Part shown: piece after piece, positions 32,616 to 40,679 of the stretch | Layout of the letters: each line of letters opens with the position of its first letter | Numbering within the stretch: the first letter of the stretch is position 1 | Notes under the pieces: model-generated | What the model saw: only the letters and a program-made list of their open reading frames with translations | Told to the model about the DNA's origin: nothing | Database searches by the model: none | From: Linnemannia elongata | Taxonomy: Eukaryota > Mortierellomycota > Mortierellomycetes > Mortierellales > Mortierellaceae | Length of the DNA stretch: 64,000 nucleotides | Assembly (NCBI GenBank): GCA_036320915.1 | Contig: JAXBDG010000010.1 | Location: 1,302,001-1,366,000, forward strand | Direction: 5' to 3' | Made by a program: the position numbers and the translations under genes

Positions 32616-34853
32616 CTAGAATCTGCCACGATTGGCCTTCCTGCTCCCCCGTCGCCCTCCCCTCTCAGCAACCATACCACCACTCAACGACTCAAACTCA
32701 CGACTATATACGACATGTTCACTATCGAGCCCCTCGTATTCGTCAATGGCATAAGGAAAATCAGTTCGAGTTCCGCAGCTACAACTGCCCCAATATCCCA
32801 CACGATGCTCATACCACAGGTGATCGCTCCAAGTATGACGGCACGCCCTAATAAGGTACATCCAGTCTTCCCAGACACGACCCACACGTCGGTGAAATGG
32901 ATCTACAAGCTGTGCGTACGAGGTGTTGGTTTCGACGTTAGACTGCTTGGTTGCCAGCAATGATAGTTTTTGGGTGTCCGCTCTTTCTTGTTGTTCAGCT
33001 TGTGTGGACCAAGACAGACCAAGCCAGCTAAGATCCACTGCGGTGATGGGACCCCACCAGCCTTTGCTCGTCCTTGGAAGGTCCTCTCTCCGCATGAAGT
33101 TGATACTCCTGGCTTCATCCTCATCAAACTCTGTCTCATAGAACAAGCGAAGGACCTCCTCCAGGGCCATGCTGCGGATGGAAGAGCACGCGCACCACTC
33201 AATCTCCAGCGCACAGAGTTGCTTGAGATCCTTGAGGCGGCCATAGAGTTCTCGAACCTGCAGGATGAATGCCACTCGATGCTCCCACTCCTCCCTCTGT
33301 GTTGCTTGTTTCATCTCTCGGCTGCGGTCGTCGTCTTCGGGTATCATCGCAGGAACATCGCGCATGATCGTATCCCAGTCGTCATCAAACTCCACATCAC
33401 TCCATCCACCCTCATCCTCAAAAACAAATCCAGTACGGTAATCGCAAGGACACTCTTGCCAGAGTGGCTCCAACAAAGACAGTTTCAACTTTTCCAGTCG
33501 ACTGAATATGGTCGAGTAGTCTTCCTCAACGGCGCCCGAAATGGTGCGAGAATGAGCAGGGGCGTTCCAGCAGTAGTCGGATATCGAGTATCCTCCTTCC
33601 TGGTAGAGGACCAACTCCTTGAGCCGAGTGCAACGGGTCCAACTGGTCTCGGTTCCAATGTGAAAAGGGTTCGCGGTGTCCGTATGCCAACCACGGCAAT
33701 CGAACCAAGCAATCTCCAGAGTATCTGTTGACCGGGACACCAATTCTGCAATCGCGTGATGAGTCGACGGTGGCAACTCGCCTTCGATCCTGAACTCCTT
33801 CAGCTTGGTGAAGCGTGATCCTAGTGGTAATGGACTCGTTATTGCTGTTGCCGTCTCGATGTTATCGCCGTTACGTGCATCAATACCCTTGGCCAAAAGG
33901 TCGATCGTCTCCATATCAGGACAAGAAGTGAGCAAAAGTTGCAATAAGTTCTGCAAATTTCCGTGGAGGTGCTGCAGAACAAGATCCTGGAGCCGGGGAG
34001 CCCTTTTGATCAGAATTTCCGCTTCTGCGCCATCGTAGTTGTAATATATGGGTTGCCATGCGGGGGAGAATGGTGAAGGAAAGAACACTTCTTCCTGCCA
34101 ATGCGAAGTCACCGGTTTCGGTTTCTGAGGTCCACAGAGACAGAGACGTTCCAGGCCTGGGAGTAGAGTTGTCGTGAGCTTGTTCTCAAGGATTGCGGGC
34201 TCGTTCTCAATCCAGTGGGAAGGCTTTATGTTTTCGTAGCGGAACTCAAAATCTCGGAGACCAACAGGAAGGCTGTTATAGAGGGTGTATCGGAATGCCA
34301 CAGAGATTATACTGAGGCCGATATGGATCCGGGTAAGGAACTTGTGTGTCGCCAGCGACTTGAAAACTGGTTCTGTGAAGTGGTCGTCTATGTACCTCGT
34401 CTCATTGTGTTCGACGGACAGAGTGTGGAGCATGGGGTTGATCTCAATCAACAGAAGCGCGTTCTTGGTCTGGTCCACAATCGAAGTATATTGTTGAATG
34501 CTATGATATATAGAAGGCTTCATCTGGTAGTCATAGTCGACGCAGTGGAGCTCACGGAGGTTGGTGCATGGCGACGAAGGGTTGTTCAAGAACCATCCGG
34601 CATCGGATATGTCGATGTTGAGGGTCTGTAACCGAGCTGCGCTGTCGAGTATGGCCCACGTCTGGTGCTTCTTAAGGTTGACGAATTCGATATGACGGAG
34701 AACATAGGGTCGGAAGAGGGCGAACCAGTCACGGGAGACTTGGAGGCAGGGGAGGAGGTCATCTTTTGTGAGATTGTCGGAGATGAGGTCGAGGATGAGA
34801 GGGATGTCAAAGATGGAAATGGAGATGGTATGTTTGGTGGGGATGAATTGCAT
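32616..34853 (-). CDS. F-box/LRR-type protein (745 aa), cluster copy 1
   Basis: Intronless. The F-box lies at about residues 14-60: SIFDIPLILDLISDNLTKDD then LLPCLQVSRDWFALFRPYVL. Degenerate leucine-rich segments follow, such as LHTLSVEHNETRYIDDHFTE and LRDFEFRYENIKPSHWIENE, with CTNLRELHCVDYDY in the first repeat region. The C-terminal third is acidic and includes AVDLSWLGLSW, HRRVGRVWEDW and a terminal basic tail RRGSRKANRGRF. It is a paralogue of the gene at 36394: same length, same SIFDIP start, same 'HRRVG-W-W' C-terminal block. By family knowledge it would be a substrate receptor of an SCF ubiquitin ligase; the substrate is unknown. It lies immediately upstream of small-family member 3 on the same strand. 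Confidence 0.85.
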   Translation of the reverse strand: MQFIPTKHTISISIFDIPLILDLISDNLTKDDLLPCLQVSRDWFALFRPYVLRHIEFVNLKKHQTWAILDSAARLQTLNIDISDAGWFLNNPSSPCTNLRELHCVDYDYQMKPSIYHSIQQYTSIVDQTKNALLLIEINPMLHTLSVEHNETRYIDDHFTEPVFKSLATHKFLTRIHIGLSIISVAFRYTLYNSLPVGLRDFEFRYENIKPSHWIENEPAILENKLTTTLLPGLERLCLCGPQKPKPVTSHWQEEVFFPSPFSPAWQPIYYNYDGAEAEILIKRAPRLQDLVLQHLHGNLQNLLQLLLTSCPDMETIDLLAKGIDARNGDNIETATAITSPLPLGSRFTKLKEFRIEGELPPSTHHAIAELVSRSTDTLEIAWFDCRGWHTDTANPFHIGTETSWTRCTRLKELVLYQEGGYSISDYCWNAPAHSRTISGAVEEDYSTIFSRLEKLKLSLLEPLWQECPCDYRTGFVFEDEGGWSDVEFDDDWDTIMRDVPAMIPEDDDRSREMKQATQREEWEHRVAFILQVRELYGRLKDLKQLCALEIEWCACSSIRSMALEEVLRLFYETEFDEDEARSINFMRREDLPRTSKGWWGPITAVDLSWLGLSWSTQAEQQERADTQKLSLLATKQSNVETNTSYAQLVDPFHRRVGRVWEDWMYLIRACRHTWSDHLWYEHRVGYWGSCSCGTRTDFPYAIDEYEGLDSEHVVYSREFESLSGGMVAERGGRRGSRKANRGRF

Positions 34854-35204
34854 GGGAGAAGGGGAAAAGGGTCAAGAAGTGGTGGGAAAGAAAAATAAAA
34901 ATAAAAAAATGCAGACTGTGCTGCTTTTATTACAGCCCTTGGAGGCGTTGGAGGCGTGCATTGATGCTGTTGTTGTTATGGTGGCGCAAGGTATCCAAAG
35001 TTCGAATGAGCGTTGGGAACGGAATGCATTAGAGCGCACAAAATCATGCAACTATTTGGTTGCTGCTAGTGGCGTTTCTCATCGAATATTCGATGAGAGG
35101 CACTAGTTGATAGCCGTTGGCACCGACCATCGTCTGCCACGACACGACTATGAGAGATTATAGAAGTGACAAAACGCGTCTTTCTTTTCTGCAGAAATGG
35201 AGGG
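34854..35204. other. Promoter region of F-box copy 1, with palindrome
   Basis: No gene seen. A/T-rich leader at 34890-34910. The region contains the palindrome listed separately. Confidence 0.5.
35077..35098. repeat. 22-bp perfect palindrome inside a larger imperfect inverted repeat
   Basis: TCTCATCGAAT followed by its exact reverse complement, with no loop. Outside it, CTAGTG on the left (35067-35072) pairs with CACTAG on the right (35101-35106), so the whole structure spans about 40 bp. It could be a dimeric regulator site or the remnant of a small inverted-repeat element. Confidence 0.85.
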
Positions 35205-35479
35205 TTAGTTGTTGACGAGCAGTTCTCCCTTTCTGTTGCAAGGAATAAAAGACAAAAGATAAACTTCAAAACTTCAACTTACACATCTTGCAGGCCTTTG
35301 CTCCTCCAATCTTCCAGAAAACTTAGCCCTATATTGGTCAAGTCTCGATCAGTCGGTCTGCTGGCCACAGGAGCCATTGTCTTCCAAGGTGTCATATTGC
35401 AACCGCATGTTTGCTTCTTATGTTGGAGGCAAGAGCAAGCGATGGATATAATGCAGGGGGTTGCTTTGAATCCGCACAT
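35205..35479 (-). CDS. Possible small Cys-rich protein with one intron (74 aa)
   Basis: Low-confidence model: exon 35283-35479, a 50-nt intron with a perfect GTAAGT donor (35282 downward) and a GCAACAG acceptor, and exon 35205-35232. Phase 2 is preserved. The product starts MCGFKATPCIISIACSCLQ, has six cysteines in the first 27 residues, then a polar helix-like stretch DLTNIGLSFLEDWRSKG, and ends VKGELLVNN. I recognise no family. An overlapping frame (35392-35628) also looks partly protein-like, so the true structure is uncertain. It lies between F-box copy 1 and small-family member 4. Confidence 0.3.
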
Positions 35480-35787
35480 TTGTCCACAATAGCCTCCCCT
35501 TCCCTCTTCTTACTCTCATTTTCCTCATCCCTCTTACAATCATTTTTTTTATCCATTCTTGAATAGATATCTGCCAATATCTGTCTTAATAACCATAACG
35601 AAAGAAAATTAACAACGATTAAGAACAAACACCACAGGGGGACGAGCCAACCACCCTGTCAAGGAGCAGATGGTTGACTATTTGGCGATTGTGTTTATTA
35701 GTTGAAACATGGGCAGTAAATTATGGTCTGCATAAAAGAATGCGAAGGTATAGAGGTTTCTTTTGATCCAAGAAAGGACGCTCGCCT
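35480..35787. other. Spacer between a possible small gene and small-family member 4
   Basis: No gene I can support. It holds the presumed 5' flank of the Cys-rich candidate and the 3' flank of the small gene at 35788. Confidence 0.4.
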
Positions 35788-35973
35788 TTATCGGATAAAG
35801 GGACCGTTGGAGGCATTGGCCATCATGTTGCGTGCGATCCTTTCGAGAGCCTCCTCGGGGGTCATCTTGATACCGGCGTCACGGAGAGTCTGCATCGAGA
35901 CACGAGGGGTCTGAGCTGGAGTAGAGGCAGTAGAGGCGGTCTTGTTCATGTCGGAGCGCTTAAAGAGAGACAT
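35788..35973 (-). CDS. Small-protein family, member 4 (61 aa)
   Basis: Intronless, starting MSLFKRSDMNKTASTASTP, linker TPAQTPRVSMQTLRDAG, core KMTPEEALERIARNMM, end SNGPFIR. The N-terminus, the T-P-A-Q-T-P-R linker and the G-P-F-I-R end are those of members 1 and 3, while the second half of the core helix has diverged (ALERIARN for ALYKISHN). It sits directly downstream of the F-box gene at 36394-38532, repeating the arrangement of member 3 with F-box copy 1. A TATAAAAA box lies about 139-146 bp upstream. Function unknown. Confidence 0.8.
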   Translation of the reverse strand: MSLFKRSDMNKTASTASTPAQTPRVSMQTLRDAGIKMTPEEALERIARNMMANASNGPFIR

Positions 35974-36393
35974 TGTTTGCTTAAGTGTTTCTTGGAGTGG
36001 TTGTAGAGAGCGAAAAATTGGAGATTGCTTGAGTAGGCTTGAGGTTGGTTGTTTTTATTTTGCTTGAGGATGTGTACGAGAATGAGGAAAACACAACGTG
36101 TCGAACATGGATTTTTATATCTATCCCTTTGACGATGGAGTTGAAGACAGTAGCGAAGGCAGGGACGGTATTTGTCAGCTGGACTGTACTCAATGTTTGT
36201 CATAGATGGCTCGCCAAGGGGGCCAAGGACCGAGGGAATAAAAAACAATGAGAAGCATCCAAAAAAGAGCCGACCGCAGCAGCAATAGCACCGCCTTGTC
36301 TCAATAAACAAATGAGCGCCGTGTGTGACAAGTTATTCTCCGCAGACACTGGCCATGCTACACAAACGCAACATAAAGAAAATGACACACACT
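35974..36393. other. Promoter of small-family member 4 and 3' flank of F-box copy 2
   Basis: The proximal 80 bp resemble the leaders of members 1 and 3 (TGCTTGAGTAGGCTTGAGG...TTGG). The TATA box is listed separately. I see nothing else. Confidence 0.5.
36112..36119 (-). promoter_or_regulatory. TATA box of small-family member 4
   Basis: TATAAAAA on the minus strand in the context GATATAAAAATCC, 139-146 bp upstream of the ATG. Confidence 0.6.
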
Positions 36394-38532
36394 TTATTTT
36401 TTCTTGCGTTCCAAGCGCGCCGCCTGGCGACTCAAACACTCGCCTTGACGACCGCCCTTCTTCGCCCTTGTCCATCTCCCCCAGGACCCATTGGTACCCT
36501 CTAACTTCTTTGTCATCGCTTCGAACTCTGTCATCGACAAGATAGGATCCTCCATGTAATTACACTCGGGGTTTTCATCGCCATCTCTGCCAGCAACAGC
36601 ATCCCAATCCTTCCAGCCATGTCCGACGCGCCGGTGGAGAGGGTGTTCTGGATAATCAAACTCATGAGGTGGGCGCTCATGAGGCGAGTTTTTTGCTGCG
36701 TAGAACTCATAATCGCGACGAGTCCAAAATACGGATCCTAAACCCAACCATGCCAAATCCTCATATTTCACCTTCCTTGGTCCAGTCGATTCCGCCCTGA
36801 TATCCACATCAGCTGTTGAAATGTCCTCGCACTCATCTTCGCCTTGATCACAACTCTCACCATTGCTCTCGTCCTCATCCTCGGACTCTAATATATCCTT
36901 ATTGATCATATCCAATAGATCCTCCAACGCCATGCTCATCACAGCCTCGGAAAGATTCCATTTCAGTTTGAGGGCTGACAGTCTTGGAAGAGACTTGAGC
37001 CGCCAAACGAGCTGTCCAATGTCACACGCAAATTTCTGTCGCAACCGCTCAGTCTCACCTGGAGTCAACAGGATCGGCTCCTCGTTTTCCTGAGTAGGGG
37101 CGATCTCGACGTTGCCTGACACTAGTGATGGTGCCGGTGGCAGTGTATCCCTGACCAACAAGTCTAGCGACTCCAGCTCTGTACACTGCCATTCGGACGG
37201 CTGGACAAGATCTTCAAGTAGAGCTCTGGGGAGACACTGTGGAGGCCTGTCATCGACTTCTCCGTCGCAATTGGGACAGCAAATAATCGTGTAGTACTGC
37301 CTCATTCTGACCCTGAACTTTCTCAACCGGCTACAGTCGATCCATGCACGAGAATCCCACGGGTTCGAATTGACGACGTGTTGAAGAGACCATGGATACT
37401 GGATCGAGTTCCAATGATAGTCGTTCATCTCAAACTTGATAACCTCAAGAGTTGAAGCCGAGCAAAGGACCCAGTTGGCCAAGTTCTGATAATCGTCCTG
37501 CGTTCGCGTTTGGTTCCAGATATGCATTCGAAACTCTCGGAGCTTTGCGAGATGCCCCTTCAGAGGAAAACTATCGGCGGCTGTTGATGCTGTCTCTGGT
37601 GGGTCGAGTGGAGGTGGTGCATAGTCGCTCCCATGAAGGTTAACGATCTCCAGATCAAGACAGGAGTCTGTCAGCGCTTGCAGGACGACTCGAGGGTCGC
37701 CCTTGTAATCTCCTATGGTGAACTCTTGAAGCAGTGGACACTTGGCCACAAGGGGGACAACAACAGATTCAGGAAGGTAGCCTCTGTCGAAAGAAATAGA
37801 AGACCAAAACATCGACGATCCCTGCTCGCCATTGGGATACCAGTTGGTCGAATGAAGGCACAGCTTCCGGAGTGACGTCGAAGGCCAGTCCAGCAGAGGC
37901 AGCTCCCGAGCGATCGAAGGCGAGACGTTGCATCTCCATCCAGAAAACTCTAGATCTTGGAGGGTGGACGGAAGATGTTTTACGAGCGTATGCAAGAACT
38001 CTATCTCATACTCGACTATCCTAATTCGGATCTGCGTCAGCGATGAGTGGAACAAGAGCGACTCTAGGATGGATGGCGTAAAATACCTTGTTGAATCTGC
38101 TTTTCTGCGGTGCCGAATATGCAGCATTTCTAACTGGGAGTTTTTGCAGACAAGCGCCATGGCGTTTGTGGTGTTCGGGAAGTCGGAGAAGTCGGATTCG
38201 GGAGAGGAATCGAAATCATAGGAGTCGAAGCAGTAGAGTCGTCGCAGGTTGGTGCAGGCCACGTCTTTGTCAAGAAACCATGCACCGTCAGAAAGGTTGA
38301 TCTCGAGCGAACGGATGACGGCGGCTCGATCGAGGATAGATTGAACTTGGGCTTGGCTATCGCCTAGGGAGTCGAACTTGACGAAACGGCTGATCTGGGG
38401 AAGAAAGAGGTCACACCAGGATCGAGACACCAGAAGACAGGCGGCGACTTGGTTCCTGGAGAGGTTATCGCATATAGAGTCGAGGAGTACAGGGATGTCA
38501 AAGATGGAGGCATAATTTGTGTTGATAGACAT
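36394..38532 (-). CDS. F-box/LRR-type protein (712 aa), cluster copy 2
   Basis: Intronless. The frame stays open upstream to 38646, but I chose the ATG at 38532 (MSINTNYASIFDIPVLLDSI) because it aligns with the start of the paralogue at 34853. The F-box is at about 9-55 (SIFDIPVLLDSICDNLSRNQ, then CLLVSRSWCDLFLP). Leucine-rich segments follow (LEMLHIRHRRK; TPSILESLLFHSSLTQIRIR; TLQDLEFSGW; SLRKLCLHSTNW). A CxxC pair (ICCPNCDGE) in the middle may bind metal. A long acidic segment (about 590-620) precedes the conserved C-terminal block LAWLGLGSVFWTRR...HRRVGHGWKDW and a basic tail. It is probably a substrate receptor of an SCF ligase, by family. It lies upstream of small-family member 4. Confidence 0.85.
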   Translation of the reverse strand: MSINTNYASIFDIPVLLDSICDNLSRNQVAACLLVSRSWCDLFLPQISRFVKFDSLGDSQAQVQSILDRAAVIRSLEINLSDGAWFLDKDVACTNLRRLYCFDSYDFDSSPESDFSDFPNTTNAMALVCKNSQLEMLHIRHRRKADSTRYFTPSILESLLFHSSLTQIRIRIVEYEIEFLHTLVKHLPSTLQDLEFSGWRCNVSPSIARELPLLDWPSTSLRKLCLHSTNWYPNGEQGSSMFWSSISFDRGYLPESVVVPLVAKCPLLQEFTIGDYKGDPRVVLQALTDSCLDLEIVNLHGSDYAPPPLDPPETASTAADSFPLKGHLAKLREFRMHIWNQTRTQDDYQNLANWVLCSASTLEVIKFEMNDYHWNSIQYPWSLQHVVNSNPWDSRAWIDCSRLRKFRVRMRQYYTIICCPNCDGEVDDRPPQCLPRALLEDLVQPSEWQCTELESLDLLVRDTLPPAPSLVSGNVEIAPTQENEEPILLTPGETERLRQKFACDIGQLVWRLKSLPRLSALKLKWNLSEAVMSMALEDLLDMINKDILESEDEDESNGESCDQGEDECEDISTADVDIRAESTGPRKVKYEDLAWLGLGSVFWTRRDYEFYAAKNSPHERPPHEFDYPEHPLHRRVGHGWKDWDAVAGRDGDENPECNYMEDPILSMTEFEAMTKKLEGTNGSWGRWTRAKKGGRQGECLSRQAARLERKKK

Positions 38533-39089
38533 GGCGAGGATGTAGGTGGGAAGATGAAAGAAGTGTTGATGGGAAGAGGGGAGGAGAGGACATGAATTTC
38601 TTTGGCTTGTTTTTATTCGAAAATAATTTTGCGTTTGTACGACCACCGTAATCAGCTCTGCCTCCGGTGGCGTAAGAGCTCGATCCTATTTTTCACGAAA
38701 AATTAGCGAGAGCGAAGGCAACGAATCGACACCACAACGCTCGGTCAGGTATTGTTATAACAGGAATCTGTGCTCTGATGTCGATATAAACGAGTACCAC
38801 TACCAGGGACACTCGTAGCTCGAATAAAGTCCCGTTTGGAATAGAGGGAGTGATAAACGTGTTCATTTTTCTTTCATGGTAGTATCCTGCATTCACATTT
38901 GACAAGTTGCATTTTTTGGGGCAGTACGATATGCCGAGGACACACTCCTCTTCCCTCACACTTTAACGATAATGAAAAGAGAAGTGCAAGGCTGAAAAAT
39001 ATTCTCATTCACATTTGTCCATGTCCCACCCTCGGACTCAGTACTTGAGATTGGAAGCCTTGGCTTCCCTGTCCTTATTCTAATACATT
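38533..39089. other. Promoter region of F-box copy 2
   Basis: No gene supported. Confidence 0.5.
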
Positions 39090-39437
39090 TCAAGGAAGGT
39101 AATGCCAATTCTTGACGCAGAGCTCCAGATTTAAAAGCGACCGCTCGATGTGTTCAAAGAGCGATACCAAAAAAGTAGTGGAAAGACTAACATCCAGACG
39201 GATCGTGATTCCTGTCGGAGAGTTGTGCTTGGTGATGGACTGAAAAACCGCAGGGGTGAAGTTGGTAGGTCTCGTATGTTGTGTTGCCGTGCTGAACTCG
39301 AAGATGCCTCAACTTTGGGTCCTGATGGATGAGAGTCAAAGCGTTCCTGGGCGGATCCTAGATCAACTTCTTTGGTGGCAGAGCAGCAGTACCAGTCGTA
39401 TGTCGATGCTGACAAGTTCTTCGATGTTGGTACAGGA
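39090..39437 (-). pseudogene. Decayed F-box/LRR gene fragment
   Basis: Reading the minus strand in successive frames recovers the order of elements seen in the two intact F-box neighbours. First comes SCTNIEELVSIDIRL (compare CTNLRELHCVDYDY in copy 1). Next is ALTLIHQDPKLRHLRVQHGN (compare LLLIEINPMLHTLSVEHNE). Then, in another frame, NFTPAVFQSITKHNSPTGIT and ERSLLNLELCVKNW (compare YFTPSILESLLFHSSLTQIR and TLQDLEFSGW in copy 2). It then hits TGA at 39090-39092. The F-box itself and the C-terminal half are missing, and at least two frame changes interrupt what is left. I read it as a third, dead member of the local F-box set. Confidence 0.7.
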
Positions 39438-39828
39438 GGTCGGAGAATATCTTGGACCAGCTAGTTTGTATTATTTTCGGGACCAGCTAGAGAATCAGTG
39501 TTTCAAAAGCGCTCTCCCTCTCCTCAAGGTCAACATCATCCATTCACTTCCCATCGTGAAGGTTGCAAGAAGTTTGTTCAAATTGCTTGACTAATGGGGG
39601 GTCGAGGGCTGCTTGTTTAACGTAACAACATCAGGTATCTTGACGTAGGTGCTTGCAAGAACTCGGCTCCTGGAAGATCAAGGGAAAAAATCAAAGTGGA
39701 GATAAAGACGTTGGAAATCTTTAATTGCGTGATTTTAGGTGACAATAAAAGAGAAAGGGTGAGAGGAATGATCGAGGCCGGGTCTAGGGAGACGAGACAG
39801 TTGTGCACAACCTATGCAGTACAACAAC
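39438..39828. other. Spacer between F-box relic and small-family member 5
   Basis: No supported gene. It may contain further unrecognisable remnants of the F-box relic. Confidence 0.4.
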
Positions 39829-40065
39829 CTAGAGTAGAAAAGGTCCATTGATCATGTTCGGCGTCAGGTCCTGCGAGAGCTTGAGAAACGCCTCCTCAGG
39901 GGTCATCTTCGCCTTGGGTTGAGTAGCGGCGGCAGTGTCGCGAGCGGTTAGCGTCGCCTCTGAGGATCGAGGAGCGGCGGTTTGATCCAGTGATTTTAAG
40001 GACTCGGACGCTTTGGTAGTGGAGAGCAGCTTCTTCTTGTCGTTGGATCGGCTAAGGAAGGTCAT
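39829..40065 (-). CDS. Small-protein family, member 5, divergent and longer (78 aa)
   Basis: Intronless. I chose the ATG at 40065 (MTFLSRSNDKKKLLSTT) because it aligns with the basic start of the other members; the frame stays open to an ATG at 40146. The linker is about 17 residues longer and Ser/Thr/Ala-rich. The core KMTPEEAFLKLSQDL and the end INGPFLL are clearly those of the family. Because only the start, the M-T-P-E-E-A core and the G-P-F end survive, these are probably the functional parts. A TATAAAA box lies about 96-102 bp upstream, closer than in the others. It sits upstream of the F-box relic. Function unknown. Confidence 0.72.
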   Translation of the reverse strand: MTFLSRSNDKKKLLSTTKASESLKSLDQTAAPRSSEATLTARDTAAATQPKAKMTPEEAFLKLSQDLTPNMINGPFLL

Positions 40066-40679
40066 TGCATGGGATGAGACGATTGATTGTTGTGGGAGTG
40101 AGATTGAGTGCGTGTTTTTGGTGTTCTTTGAATACTGATTGAGCATGGTTGGTCAAATCCTTTTATAACTGAGCATTTGACATATCCAAAATCATTCCTC
40201 TTTTACTCTCGCTGAAAAGTTGCAAGAAGATCAACACACGGAGAACCGCCAAGCACGCTTGATTTCGAGGTCTGCCTTCATTCTCTGTGCACAGTGAAAA
40301 AAGTTAGTGTCGTTTTTTAGCATCACAACCTTGGCCCGTATGCAGCACCCCAAAATCGACATCGTCCTTTCATTCAAGGTAAGCCCACAAGCCCAATTGC
40401 TTATACCAAAACATGCGCTCTCGCAAACACGATAAAGAAGACGGTCCATGTGTCATGAAAAGATCGACAATTCTCCTCCTAATTTGGATCGGAAAAAAAA
40501 ACCGACAAAGTGAACGAGATTTGTATCCATGTGCTCTCCTTTGTTTACACTCTTGGCATTGTCCATTCCCTGCAAAGAACAAAAAAGCGACACAAAAAGT
40601 CATTTGTGTAATGGCATCCTACAAGATATGCTAAGCAAATGATGTTCTATTGAATGCGTATGCGTATGCGTCTATATGC
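40066..40679. other. Spacer between small-family member 5 and a transcription-factor-domain gene
   Basis: No gene supported apart from the TATA box near 40161. Right edge of the small-gene/F-box cluster. Confidence 0.5.
40161..40167 (-). promoter_or_regulatory. TATA box of small-family member 5
   Basis: TATAAAA on the minus strand in the context CAGTTATAAAAGGATT, 96-102 bp before the chosen ATG. Confidence 0.55.
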
